Source: Spirochaetota bacterium
Lineage (GTDB): Bacteria > Spirochaetota > GWB1-36-13 > JAKPDD01
NCBI GenBank assembly: GCA_029552945.1
Contig: JAKPDD010000032.1
Location: 62,001-126,000 of the forward strand
Reading direction: 5' to 3'
Length of the DNA: 64,000 nucleotides
The notes beneath the pieces were generated by a model, which saw only the letters and a program-made list of their open reading frames with translations, ran no database searches and was not told the DNA's origin. Position 1 is the first letter of the stretch; the number at the start of each line of letters is the position of its first letter. This document shows positions 50,226 through 58,770 of the stretch, in pieces. A program made the position numbers and the translations under genes.

Positions 50226-51667
50226 TTGTCTATAAAAATAGTAACTTCAGTTCCAACATTAATTTTACTTTCTATTACAAAATTAATATTACTTATTTTA
50301 GAAACCTCATAAGCAAGAGAAAAACCTATTCCTAACCCGCCTACCTTTCTTGTCATTATGTTCGTATTCACATGATAAAACTCTTTAAAATAATTTTCAA
50401 TTTTAGAAGCATCAAATCCTGGCCCACTATCTTTTATTTTTATCAATACCCTATTATTATCTCTTAAAGATTCTATTAAAACTCCACCAATTAACGTAAA
50501 CTTTATAGCATTTTCAATAAATATAAAAAGGACATGATAAAAAAGATTCTGGTCTGTATTTAATTCAAAATTATTAATTTTCATATTAAACTCTATATTC
50601 TTTTTTTTATCTATTAAATATTTTAAATCTCTTAAAACTTTATCTAAAACATCTTTTAAATTAAATATTTGCCTTTTTACAGAATATGAAGAAAATTTAA
50701 GCTCCTGAAGTAGTATCATCCTCTCAATTTTAACTAATATATCTTTACCAGCATTATGTATCTCATTAAGTCCATCAATGATTTCTGGATTATCAGTAAA
50801 AGATGAGAGCAATTGTGCATAACCTAAAACTGAGTTCAAGGGAGTCCTAAGTTCATGATTAAGAAGTATAATAAAATTAGTCTTAAGATTCTCAGCTTTA
50901 TATACAGCATATATATTTCTAAAATATATAATGTATATTTCATAAATTTTATAAAAGTCCGCTATCTTTTGCTGAGATTCTATTATTGAATCCCTCTCTT
51001 TAGTACTAAAAATAAACAGATGGATATCAAAACTTTTATTTACCGGTAAAAGTATGTAAAAAAAACCATCTATATTAATATTTTTTTCCTTAAAAAAATT
51101 AGGGTTTATGTTTGGTGCTAAAAAATCAAAGTCCTTTATATCCAGAAAAGAATTTTGTGTAATATTTTTCTTTAATATCTTTAAAGCTTCTACTTCAATA
51201 AGACTTAAACTTTGAAAAGATGATATATCTATAAGTTGATTGTCAATTATTTTATCATTTTTTTCTATAATTACCTGAGCACAGGAAAATCCAAACTCTT
51301 TTATAAAATCCTTTATAATATTTAATAATATTTGAGTAAAAGGTTTTGCAGTATTTTCAATATTAAAATATTTATTGAAAAAATTTTTAATCTTATTAGT
51401 AAAACTAATTTCCTCTTTTTTACCAATAAATATTTTATAATTATAAAATAAAATACTATTCCAATTAATTTTTATAATCTTATTATTATAAGTTATTAAA
51501 GTTACTTTATCTTTATTCGATTCTAATTCAATCAGCAATTCTCTTAATTTATGAGAATCAATAATATTAGAGTTTGAGAATATTATATTATCTTCTTCAG
51601 ATATTACTATTATATCACTCACTAAAGATAATATATTACCTAATTGACTTATAATATCCAAAAACAA
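50222..51667 (-). CDS. Cytoplasmic sensor histidine kinase
   Basis: The 481-residue protein has no clear membrane segment. Residues 1-240 are two poorly conserved sensor regions, the second GAF-like (about 105-235). HisKA contains the phosphoacceptor in FIILLNHELRTPLNSVLGYAQLL and HATPase contains FIFIENAIKFTLIGG (N box), IKDSGPGFDASKIE (G1) and GGLGIGFSLAYEVSKI (G2). It lies just upstream of the flagellin genes but is read separately and has no response regulator beside it. Confidence 0.87.
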   Translation of the reverse strand: MFLDIISQLGNILSLVSDIIVISEEDNIIFSNSNIIDSHKLRELLIELESNKDKVTLITYNNKIIKINWNSILFYNYKIFIGKKEEISFTNKIKNFFNKYFNIENTAKPFTQILLNIIKDFIKEFGFSCAQVIIEKNDKIIDNQLIDISSFQSLSLIEVEALKILKKNITQNSFLDIKDFDFLAPNINPNFFKEKNINIDGFFYILLPVNKSFDIHLFIFSTKERDSIIESQQKIADFYKIYEIYIIYFRNIYAVYKAENLKTNFIILLNHELRTPLNSVLGYAQLLSSFTDNPEIIDGLNEIHNAGKDILVKIERMILLQELKFSSYSVKRQIFNLKDVLDKVLRDLKYLIDKKKNIEFNMKINNFELNTDQNLFYHVLFIFIENAIKFTLIGGVLIESLRDNNRVLIKIKDSGPGFDASKIENYFKEFYHVNTNIMTRKVGGLGIGFSLAYEVSKISNINFVIESKINVGTEVTIFIDN

Positions 51668-51689
51668 ACCTTAAACAAATATTATAATT

Positions 51690-51720
51690 ATAAAAGGGGC
51701 TATAAAAAGCCCCATTTTTA
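51690..51720 (-). terminator. Terminator after the second flagellin gene
   Basis: On the minus strand GGGGCT (RC 51708-51713) and AGCCCC (RC 51696-51701) enclose TTTTAT, followed by TTTTATAAT. The preceding AAAAAT would also give a weak U tract on the other strand. Confidence 0.75.
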
Positions 51721-51729
51721 ATTAAAAAA

Positions 51730-52620
51730 TTATCTTAATAATTGTAGTACTGCCTGAGACTTTAAATTAGCTTGTGCAAGCATTGAGGTAGTAGATTGCA
51801 TTAATATCTGATTTTTAACAAAATCTGCCATTTCATTAGCCATATCTGTATCTCTTATTCTTGATTCTGCTGCCTGGATATTTTCTTCAGCTATCCATAT
51901 TCCCTTTAATGTCTTTTCAAGTCTGTTTTGATAAGCACCAAGGTCTGCTCTCTGTTTATTTACTATCTTTAATGCCTCATCAAGTTTTCCTATAGATGTG
52001 TTAGCCATCTCTGGTGTTGATAAAGAAACTAAAAGCTGTCTCTCCCCACCCTCTTTTCTTGATGCAAGCTTTAAAGCATCAGCACTCATATCACCTATGA
52101 ATACTCTTATTCTTTGGTCCATATTAGCACCTACATGGAAAAACATTCCACTTAATGTTGCAACTCCGCCCTGTGCAGTATTTGTTGCTGCAGGCCTTGA
52201 GAATCTTCCTGTAAGTATATTGAATCCATTAAACTGAGCTTGAGATGCTATCCTGTTTACCTCATCAACCAATTGAGATACTTCAACCTGGATCTGCATT
52301 CTGTCTTCATTTGAATATATACCGTTTGCTGCCTGGATCGCAAGTTCTCTTATTCTCTGGATTATCTCCTGAGTTTGAGCAAGGAAGCCTTCAGTTGTCT
52401 GAATAAAAGATATAGCATTCTGAACATTTTTTCCAGCTTGATTAAGTCCTCTTATTTGCGTCCTCATTTTTTCAGATACAGCAAGACCAGATGCATCATC
52501 TGATGCCCTTGTTATCCTCTCACCTGAAGATAATTTTTCAATATTCTTTGTTATTGAGGTTTCATTTGACTTTAGAAACCTGCTCGCAAAAATAGATGAC
52601 ATATTGTGGTTAATAATCAT
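51730..52620 (-). CDS. flaB: Flagellar filament core protein FlaB (second copy)
   Basis: The start is ATG 52620 with GGGGGGAGGGAA before it and the invariant [12 protein letters not shown] opening; an in-frame TTG 14 codons upstream lies in a hairpin and is not used. The 296-residue protein has the D0/D1 helices [20 protein letters not shown] and [20 protein letters not shown], a short variable part ([18 protein letters not shown]) and the C-terminal helix ending [14 protein letters not shown]. It builds the periplasmic flagellar core. Copy 1 is immediately upstream and differs mostly between residues 145 and 215. Confidence 0.96.
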   Translation of the reverse strand: MIINHNMSSIFASRFLKSNETSITKNIEKLSSGERITRASDDASGLAVSEKMRTQIRGLNQAGKNVQNAISFIQTTEGFLAQTQEIIQRIRELAIQAANGIYSNEDRMQIQVEVSQLVDEVNRIASQAQFNGFNILTGRFSRPAATNTAQGGVATLSGMFFHVGANMDQRIRVFIGDMSADALKLASRKEGGERQLLVSLSTPEMANTSIGKLDEALKIVNKQRADLGAYQNRLEKTLKGIWIAEENIQAAESRIRDTDMANEMADFVKNQILMQSTTSMLAQANLKSQAVLQLLR

Positions 52621-52654
52621 TTCCCTCCCCCCTTGTAGAGATTTATTTTTATCT

Positions 52655-52680
52655 AAAAGCAAGGGGATTAAACCCTTGCC
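52655..52680 (-). terminator. Weak terminator or attenuator between the two flaB genes
   Basis: On the minus strand GCAAGGG (RC 52673-52679) pairs with CCCTTGC inside the RC of 52659-52666, with loop TTTAAT, followed by TTTTAGAT. The U tract is short, so partial read-through from copy 1 into copy 2 is likely. Confidence 0.65.
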
Positions 52681-52732
52681 TTTATCTACATCTGCCTGTC
52701 TAGTTTAAACCCAAGGAGTACCAAGGAGGTGC

Positions 52733-53602
52733 CTATCTTAAAAGCTGCAAAACAGATTGGCTCTTTTGATTAGCCTGAGATAGCATAGCAACAGTTGACT
52801 GAGTAAGAACCTGGTTCTTGACAAAGTCAGCCATCTCAGAAGCCATATCTGTGTCTCTTATTCTTGATTCTGCTGCTTGTAAGTTTTCTGCACCTACCTG
52901 TATTCCTTTTATCGCAAATTCCATTCTATTCTGGTATGCACCAAGGTCTGCTCTCTGTTTATTTACTTTTTGTAAAGCCGCATCCAATTTGCCAATTGCT
53001 GTATTAGCTAATTCTGGAGTAGAAAGGCTTATTATTTCAGATGCACCACCACTTTTTAAAGTCTTTATACCTAAACCTAATGCTGTCATTGTCCCTATAT
53101 AAACTTTTTCTCTCTGATCCATATTTGCACCTATGTGGAACCACATACTTGCACCTGGTGTTCCTCCCAATTGTGGATTAGCAAATCTTCCAGTAAGCAT
53201 ATTAAGACCATTAAATTGTGCATGTGATGCTATTCTATCAACCTCATCAACTAATTGAGATACTTCAACCTGAATCTGCATTCTATCTTCTGTTGTATAT
53301 ATACCGTTTGCTGCTTGGATTGCAAGTTCTCTTATTCTTTGAATAATATCCTGAGTGCTGGCAAGATATCCTTCAGTTGTCTGAATAAAAGATATAGCAT
53401 CAAGTGCATTTTTTGCTGCCTTATTAAGACCTCTTATCTGGCTTCTCATCTTTTCAGATACAGCAAGACCAGATGCATCATCTGATGCCCTTGTTATCCT
53501 CTCACCTGAAGATAATTTTGATATGTTTTTGTCTAAATTAATTGTATTGTTTGCAAGCTGCCTGTTAGCATAAATTGCAGACATGTTGTGATTAATAATC
53601 AT
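52733..53602 (-). CDS. flaB: Flagellar filament core protein FlaB (first copy)
   Basis: GGAGG seven bases before ATG 53602. The 289-residue protein opens [19 protein letters not shown] and has [49 protein letters not shown] and the C-terminus [14 protein letters not shown]. All are marks of spirochaete FlaB, which lacks the exposed D2/D3 domains because the filament is periplasmic. It is the promoter-proximal copy. Its start codon overlaps the stop of a 13-codon leader ORF. Confidence 0.97.
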   Translation of the reverse strand: MIINHNMSAIYANRQLANNTINLDKNISKLSSGERITRASDDASGLAVSEKMRSQIRGLNKAAKNALDAISFIQTTEGYLASTQDIIQRIRELAIQAANGIYTTEDRMQIQVEVSQLVDEVDRIASHAQFNGLNMLTGRFANPQLGGTPGASMWFHIGANMDQREKVYIGTMTALGLGIKTLKSGGASEIISLSTPELANTAIGKLDAALQKVNKQRADLGAYQNRMEFAIKGIQVGAENLQAAESRIRDTDMASEMADFVKNQVLTQSTVAMLSQANQKSQSVLQLLR

Positions 53603-53640
53603 TTTACACCCTCCATGTGTTTTTTATTCTCCCCGTCCAT
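53599..53640 (-). CDS. flaB leader micro-ORF 3, overlapping the flaB start
   Basis: ATG 53640 opens a 13-codon frame ([13 protein letters not shown]) whose TGA overlaps the flaB ATG in the ATGA arrangement typical of translational coupling. The nearest purine-rich site (GGGAAG) is about 11 bases upstream. The flaB ribosome-binding site lies inside it, so ribosomes reading it would change access to that site. There is no sign that the peptide itself matters. Confidence 0.35.
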   Translation of the reverse strand: MDGENKKHMEGVK

Positions 53641-53675
53641 TAAGGAAAGAACTTCCCAAGTGAAAGGAAGGTAGA

Positions 53676-53696
53676 CTAATAAAATCCTTTCAACAT
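53676..53696 (-). CDS. flaB leader micro-ORF 2
   Basis: ATG 53696 begins MLKGFY and a TAG stop. Its ribosome-binding site AGGAGG is formed by the last two Arg codons of micro-ORF 1, so the two overlap functionally. Too short to judge by composition; the call rests on the strong site and tandem layout. Confidence 0.35.
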   Translation of the reverse strand: MLKGFY

Positions 53697-53699
53697 CTC

Positions 53700-53720
53700 C
53701 TACCTCCTTGAATTTTTCAT
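53700..53720 (-). CDS. flaB leader micro-ORF 1
   Basis: AAGGAGGGTT precedes ATG 53720, which encodes MKNSRR and a TAG stop. The two terminal AGG codons, rare in AT-rich genomes, form the next ribosome-binding site. It could act as a regulatory leader peptide or simply be chance in a purine-rich leader. Confidence 0.38.
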   Translation of the reverse strand: MKNSRR

Positions 53721-53754
53721 AACCCTCCTTGGGTTAAAAAAGCATTTAAGTTTT

Positions 53755-53789
53755 CTAATAGAACACCCGATAATTAAATGTTCTATTAG
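53755..53789. repeat. Perfect 11-bp inverted repeat upstream of flaB
   Basis: CTAATAGAACA (53755-53765) and TGTTCTATTAG (53779-53789) are exact reverse complements separated by 13 bases. On the plus strand TAAG at 53747-53750, 15 bases, then CCCGATAA at 53766-53773 comes close to the sigma-28 consensus TAAA-N15-GCCGATAA. That promoter would point away from flaB. The dyad could be a protein operator. Confidence 0.6.
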
Positions 53790-53912
53790 TTATTAAATAT
53801 AATAATTTTTTTTTAAAAAAAATCAAGTTTTTTTTATTTTTTATTTTAAAAAATAAAAAATTATTGATAAATAAAATTAAGATTAATTAGAAAATTGTAA
53901 GTAGATGTATTA

Positions 53913-54839
53913 TTAATCAACTATTTTAAAAAAAGTATTATTGTTAATATTTTCCTCAGATATATTATATTTTCCCCTTAAACTATATAAAATATCATAT
54001 ATCTGTTTTGGTAAAAGACCAGTCATTACTTTCATATCTTCAATTGTTAAGGGTCTTCTTTTGATAGTTTCAATTAATAATTTTACATTATTTTCATTAT
54101 TATTAAAAAATTCACCTTCATCTCTGCGTGAAACAATAACAGTATTTCTATGCCCCAAAAACTCTTTAATCTTTTCTAAAGTTTTATAAGGTGCCTTTTT
54201 TATACTTTTATCAATCCCTGGTCTATCAAGAGTATTTAACTGGATTTGGTCTGGTTCTATTTTTTTTATATATTCTTTAAACAATGAAAGCTCTTCATCA
54301 GAAGTATTTATACCTTCTATAATAAATATTTCTAATGCTAAAAATCCCTTATACCTTTTTCTAAGTTTCACAAGCCCTAAAATAACATCATTCAACTTTA
54401 TATTTTTAATAGGTCTATTTATTATATTAAAAGTCTCTTCTTTTGCTGCATCAAGTGATGGTATAATAATATTAGCTTCAATAACATTTTCTATAACTTC
54501 ATCTCTGTAAAAAAGAGAACCATTAGTTAAAACTGCTATATTATTGATATCCCTTCTATTCAAATATTTGATTATATCTTTTATATTTTTAGCAAGCGTT
54601 GGTTCTCCTGATCCAGAAAAAGTAAAATAATCAATTTTATAAACACCTTTTTCTAAAAAAGACTCAAGTTCTTTAATAACATCATCTGTTGATACATATT
54701 CTTTTACAACATCAGTAATAAGTGTGGTTGAACCACACTCACAATATATACAGTTATAAGAACATGTCTTATAAGGAACAAGGTCTATACCTAAAGAAAA
54801 ACCAAGTCTCCTTGAGTTTACTGGACCAAAAATATACAT
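53913..54839 (-). CDS. Radical SAM protein with winged-helix tail
   Basis: The 308-residue protein opens MYIFGPVNSRRLGFSLGID and has the cluster motif CSYNCIYCECG (near residues 27-37), the SAM-binding TFSGSGEPTLA and NGSLFYRDEV. This is the COG0731 group of Fe-S oxidoreductases. Residues about 240-308 (IKRRPLTIEDMKVMTGL) look like a small winged helix. Substrate unknown. It starts eight bases after a small NrdD-tail-like gene, so the two are surely one operon. Confidence 0.87.
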   Translation of the reverse strand: MYIFGPVNSRRLGFSLGIDLVPYKTCSYNCIYCECGSTTLITDVVKEYVSTDDVIKELESFLEKGVYKIDYFTFSGSGEPTLAKNIKDIIKYLNRRDINNIAVLTNGSLFYRDEVIENVIEANIIIPSLDAAKEETFNIINRPIKNIKLNDVILGLVKLRKRYKGFLALEIFIIEGINTSDEELSLFKEYIKKIEPDQIQLNTLDRPGIDKSIKKAPYKTLEKIKEFLGHRNTVIVSRRDEGEFFNNNENNVKLLIETIKRRPLTIEDMKVMTGLLPKQIYDILYSLRGKYNISEENINNNTFFKIVD

Positions 54840-54847
54840 AATATATT

Positions 54848-55021
54848 TTAGACAACCTTTTTTTCACTTTTTTTTACTGAATCTAATTTAGAAATTTTCT
54901 CAAGACCAAATGTTTTTCTCTCTTTAAACTCTTCTTTTTTACCTTTATTCCATAATTTAGTTGGTCTATAAAAACCAACAACCCTACTATATACTTCAGT
55001 TTCTTTTCCACATTTAGACAT
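54848..55021 (-). CDS. Small NrdD-C-terminus-like protein
   Basis: ATG 55021 is preceded by ACAGGAGGTAAGT, a near-perfect ribosome-binding site. The 57-residue product reads MSKCGKETEVYSRVVGFY, then RPTKLWNKGKKEEFKERKTF and a Lys-rich tail. This matches the C-terminal tail of anaerobic ribonucleotide reductase NrdD, which has a CG..tEVYSRVVGY.RP...WN.GK..EF.dRK.F pattern near its glycyl radical, but no radical site or catalytic domain is present. Such stand-alone tails are known from anaerobes, without a proven role. It directly precedes a radical SAM gene. Confidence 0.8.
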   Translation of the reverse strand: MSKCGKETEVYSRVVGFYRPTKLWNKGKKEEFKERKTFGLEKISKLDSVKKSEKKVV

Positions 55022-55180
55022 ACTTACCTCCTGTCATTACTAATTAAAATATAATAATTTTTTAGAATAAATCCAAAAAATTAGTTAAAAATAAACCAAT
55101 TATATAATAATATATAATTTCGTAATATATTTATTATAAAATAAATTTTAAAAATTAAAATTTAAAGTGTAAAAAATTTA

Positions 55181-56035
55181 ATGATAACAATACTAAAAGC
55201 ACTAAGATTACCATTTGTAATAATATCTGGCATATCAACAGTTATAATATGGTATTATTTAAACCTTGATTTTGATAATACATTTATAACAGTATTAACA
55301 GGTATACTAACTGCTCACTTATCAGGAAACTTATGGAACGACTTTTTTGACTTTAAAGCCGATACTCTAAACCTATCACCGACTCCATTCTCAGGGGGTA
55401 GCAGAGTATTACAGGAGAAAAAATTATCAAAAACAACCTTCTTATTAATATGTATAATCTTTAGTACAATAGCAACAGGTATAGCTATATTTTTATTGAT
55501 AAAGTTTTTCAGTTTTAATATCTTATTAATAGTATTAATTGGAAGTTTATTGACCCTATTCTATACATCAGCCCCTTTTAGGCTTTCTTATAATTATCTT
55601 GGAGAAATTACAATATTTCTACTTTTTGGGCCATTTATCTATTTAGGCATTAAACAACTATTTAGACTTAGCTTCGATTACAAAATCTTTTTTATCTCTT
55701 TAATTTTAGGAATACTTACAACTAAAATACTATTAGTCAATCAAATGCCAGACTACAAATATGATATAGAAGCGGGCAAAAGAACAATAACAACTGCTTT
55801 AAAAGAAAAACTATTTTACCTACTGATAATTTTAGATATAATTATTTTTTTTATCGCTTACACAATAGGACTTAAAACAGTTTCAATAATTCTGTGTATT
55901 TTTTTAATAACTTGTGACAGGATTATAAAAACTTTATGGAAAAAAGAAAAATTTCCAACAGCATCTTTTATTACTATTCTAATGTTTATAATGATCAATT
56001 TTCTATTTTTTATAATAAAATTTTACAATATTTAA
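55181..56035 (+). CDS. UbiA-family prenyltransferase (MenA-like)
   Basis: The 284-residue protein has about eight membrane helices and both Asp-rich metal/diphosphate motifs: NLWNDFFDFKADT (N-D-x-x-D) near 48-60 and QMPDYKYDIEAGKRT near 187-201. The second motif form is that of 1,4-dihydroxy-2-naphthoate prenyltransferase MenA, which makes demethylmenaquinone. Without other men genes nearby the acceptor is uncertain. A quinone would fit the VKOR protein encoded at 13.4 kb, which needs one. Confidence 0.78.
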   Translation: MITILKALRLPFVIISGISTVIIWYYLNLDFDNTFITVLTGILTAHLSGNLWNDFFDFKADTLNLSPTPFSGGSRVLQEKKLSKTTFLLICIIFSTIATGIAIFLLIKFFSFNILLIVLIGSLLTLFYTSAPFRLSYNYLGEITIFLLFGPFIYLGIKQLFRLSFDYKIFFISLILGILTTKILLVNQMPDYKYDIEAGKRTITTALKEKLFYLLIILDIIIFFIAYTIGLKTVSIILCIFLITCDRIIKTLWKKEKFPTASFITILMFIMINFLFFIIKFYNI

Positions 56036-56156
56036 ATTCTTAAATTAAATACCATGATTTAAAGAATTTTATTTAAAAAAATATTGATTTTTTTGATATT
56101 ATTTATATTTATTTAGACTAACCATTTATAAACAAATAATAATTAGGAGGGCTAAA

Positions 56157-56375
56157 ATGACTGAAGAGCAAATAAAATATCTTGAAAAACATGATGCTAT
56201 GATCCATAATGGGAAAATAATATTTGAAGAGTTAACAATAGGAGATCTTGGCAACATACAGTATGCACTTGCTTTTGTAATTGATAAGTTTGAAAAAAAC
56301 TCTCATAAAACACTGGAAAGCTTTAGAAAAACACTAAAAAAAATTGATGATATACTTTTACAATATGAAGACTAA
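56157..56375 (+). CDS. Hypothetical small protein
   Basis: AGGAGG precedes ATG 56157. The 72-residue protein is probably helical, opening MTEEQIKYLEKHDAMIHNG and ending KIDDILLQYED, with no cysteine, signal or membrane segment. It lies 14 bases before the flavoprotein gene and is likely cotranscribed. I recognise no family. Confidence 0.6.
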   Translation: MTEEQIKYLEKHDAMIHNGKIIFEELTIGDLGNIQYALAFVIDKFEKNSHKTLESFRKTLKKIDDILLQYED

Positions 56376-56389
56376 ATAACAAACAAATA

Positions 56390-57193
56390 ATGAGTGTAAA
56401 TAAGATAATAGGTTTATATTTTTCTCCAAGAATAAGAGGCAATTCTTTTCTAATATTAAAACATATAGAAAGAAATACAAACAGAGATATTGAAATCATA
56501 AACATAAACGATAAAGATATAAAAGAATGCAAAGCGTGTTATGTATGTCTGGAGGCGGATTGCAGTATAAATGACGAGTTTAACAAAATAATAGAAAAAA
56601 TTATAAACGCAGATCTTATTATTATAGCTACACCGGTATATATCCTTGGCCCCAATTCAGTTTTCAAAAAATTCACTGATAGGTTTATATCACTTTTTAA
56701 TAAAGTAGAAAAAATATATAACAAGCCTGTTATTCTTATATCTATTGCTGGTGTAAAAGATGTTGGTGAAGGTTATTCTCCTCTTGCATTAATAGCCCCG
56801 TTTGAGGCCACAGGCTTTAAAATAAAAGAAAGTATTGTCCTTTATGGTGCACTGCCAGGGGAAATATTAATAGAAAAAGATAATCTAGATAAAATAGAGT
56901 ATATAATAAACTTAATAAAAAACAATGAAAATAAAAAAGATATAAAAGAAAATATCTGTCAGTACTGCTCAAGCAGATACTTCGAAATAAAAAATGATTC
57001 TTTAAAATGTCTAATATGTAAAAGCGAATACAAATTAAAAGAGGGAGAATTATTACCTATTAAAAAGTCAGAAATCTTTTTTGGTTCAATTGAAAAATTA
57101 AAAGAGCATAAAAGATGGTTAATCGGTATGAAAGAAAAATATCTGGAAAAAAGAAAAGAAATAAAAGAAATAATAAAAAAATATACTGAATAA
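56390..57193 (+). CDS. FMN-binding iron-sulfur-flavoprotein-like reductase with zinc ribbon
   Basis: The 267-residue protein has a flavodoxin-like fold: the FMN-binding loop FSPRIRGNSFLIL, the two-cysteine segment IKECKACYVCLEADC (about 45-60, as in NADPH-dependent FMN reductase/Isf proteins) and DLIIIATPVYILGP. At about 185-215 a zinc-ribbon-like part has CQYCSSRYFEI then CLICKSEYKL. It may be an electron carrier or reductase. The zinc ribbon is an unusual addition. It ends two bases from convergent pepA. Confidence 0.78.
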   Translation: MSVNKIIGLYFSPRIRGNSFLILKHIERNTNRDIEIININDKDIKECKACYVCLEADCSINDEFNKIIEKIINADLIIIATPVYILGPNSVFKKFTDRFISLFNKVEKIYNKPVILISIAGVKDVGEGYSPLALIAPFEATGFKIKESIVLYGALPGEILIEKDNLDKIEYIINLIKNNENKKDIKENICQYCSSRYFEIKNDSLKCLICKSEYKLKEGELLPIKKSEIFFGSIEKLKEHKRWLIGMKEKYLEKRKEIKEIIKKYTE

Positions 57194-57195
57194 TT

Positions 57196-58566
57196 TTATA
57201 TAAAATATTTAGATAAAAACATATACAAAGATTCAACTGGTATTCCGGTTGCCATCTTATCCATAATCCCAATTCCATCATCATAAAAAGGCCCTGCAAT
57301 ATCAAGATGGATAAATTTTTTGTTTTCAACAAACTCTTTAAGAAATAGGGCAGCATTTATTGCCCCACCCCACCTGCTACTACTTGCATTTTTAATATCT
57401 GCTATTTTTGACTTTAAGTTTTCTTTATAAGGTTCAAAAAGAGGTAAAAGCCAGGCTTTCTCTGAAGTTTTTTTATTAACAAAGTCAACCAAAACTTTCC
57501 CAGTTTCAACATCAGAAGAAAAAACTCCGTATATATGTGTTCCAAGTGCCACCATACAGGCTCCTGTTAAGGTTGCAACAACAAAAGTAATCGAACTATC
57601 GTCTTTATTAGCCTCAATTATTGCATCAGCTAGAATAAGTCTTCCCTCAGCATCTGTGTTTGTTATTTCTACACTCTTACCGTTTCTATAAGTTATAATA
57701 TCTCCTATTTTATATGAATGCCCTGATATCATATTTTCAGCTATTGGGACATAAGCATTTACTTTTATACCTATATTGTTTTTAGAAAGAATTTCGATAA
57801 TCCCAACAACAGTTGCAGCACCAGCCATATCACCTTTCATATCAAGCATTGACTCTGTGGGTTTAAGAGAGAGCCCACCTGAATCAAAAACAATCCCTTT
57901 ACCTATAAGAGATATAGTCTTATTGTATGATTTAGGTTCATACTTTATCTTAACAAAAAATGGAGGATTCAATGAGCCTTTCCCAACAGCAATAAGTCCA
58001 GCAAAGTTTTCTTTAATAAGCTGATCATAATCAAGAACCTTAATATCAATATTATTAAGATTTTTAAGTCTATTCTCTATATAATTAACAAACTCATTAG
58101 TCGTTAACATATTAGAGGGCATATCAACAAGCTTTCTTACAAAGTTCCTTGCTTCAGCTATTTTGTAAGCTTCTTCTACATAATTTTTATAAACAGAATC
58201 AAAAATAAAAACTATTGTCCTGTTTTTTTCATCTTTTTTCATTGAAAATGAAAATCTTGCCACAAATAAAGCTTCAATAACGAATAGAATATCATTTTTA
58301 TCAACACTATTAAGTATTATATTGACCTTTTCAAAACTAAAGTCTTTTATTGACCTAAAACCATTGACAGTGGCTTTAAAAAGTATCATTTTATCATTAT
58401 TTCTTTTACCAAGTCCTATATAAAGCACCTTCATTTTAGCATCAAAATATGATTGAGATTCTTTACCCTCGAAGACTTTTATATCTTTTAAAAACGATGG
58501 TATTTTTGATGTTTCATAAAAAAACTTTATACTGATATCATAATTTTTATCATTAAAAATAAACAT
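57196..58566 (-). CDS. pepA: Leucyl aminopeptidase (M17 family)
   Basis: The 456-residue protein has a divergent N-terminal macro-like domain and the M17 catalytic domain: LIGKGIVFDSGGLSLKP, MKGDMAGAATVVGI, and the signature NTDAEGRLILADAI, containing two-metal ligands and the catalytic Arg. It releases N-terminal residues from peptides in the cytosol. The N-terminal half is shorter than in E. coli PepA (about 503 residues). Confidence 0.93.
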   Translation of the reverse strand: MFIFNDKNYDISIKFFYETSKIPSFLKDIKVFEGKESQSYFDAKMKVLYIGLGKRNNDKMILFKATVNGFRSIKDFSFEKVNIILNSVDKNDILFVIEALFVARFSFSMKKDEKNRTIVFIFDSVYKNYVEEAYKIAEARNFVRKLVDMPSNMLTTNEFVNYIENRLKNLNNIDIKVLDYDQLIKENFAGLIAVGKGSLNPPFFVKIKYEPKSYNKTISLIGKGIVFDSGGLSLKPTESMLDMKGDMAGAATVVGIIEILSKNNIGIKVNAYVPIAENMISGHSYKIGDIITYRNGKSVEITNTDAEGRLILADAIIEANKDDSSITFVVATLTGACMVALGTHIYGVFSSDVETGKVLVDFVNKKTSEKAWLLPLFEPYKENLKSKIADIKNASSSRWGGAINAALFLKEFVENKKFIHLDIAGPFYDDGIGIMDKMATGIPVESLYMFLSKYFI

Positions 58567-58770
58567 TATAAACTCCTTAAAAAATTATTTAAAAAATAAG
58601 ATAGAATTTAATTAAAAAAGATTAAAAAAAGTATTAAATTATAATTTGATATTTATATATAATTTTTTTAAAAATTTACTTCATTTTTTGATTTTTACAA
58701 TAATAAAATAATAATTAACCATTTTCAGTCAATTTATACATTTAAACTTTTTATATTTCTAAAATTTAAG

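Larger units (their letters stand above)
53603..53912 (-). promoter_or_regulatory. flaB leader and upstream control region
   Basis: This 310-base gap has no ordinary gene. Nearest flaB (53603-53740) is a GGA-rich leader with at least eight GGA trinucleotides, striking in such AT-rich DNA, and three micro-ORFs. Next is an inverted repeat at 53755-53789, then A/T-only DNA to the radical SAM stop codon. The GGA density suggests binding of CsrA, which in other flagellated bacteria including spirochaetes represses flagellin translation; this is inference. No confident -10/-35 pair on the flaB strand was found. Confidence 0.5.

Noticed and set aside
52621-52662. TTG start giving the second flagellin a 14-residue extension
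   Set aside because: The TTG lies in the attenuator hairpin; the conserved MIINHNMS start has a strong ribosome-binding site.
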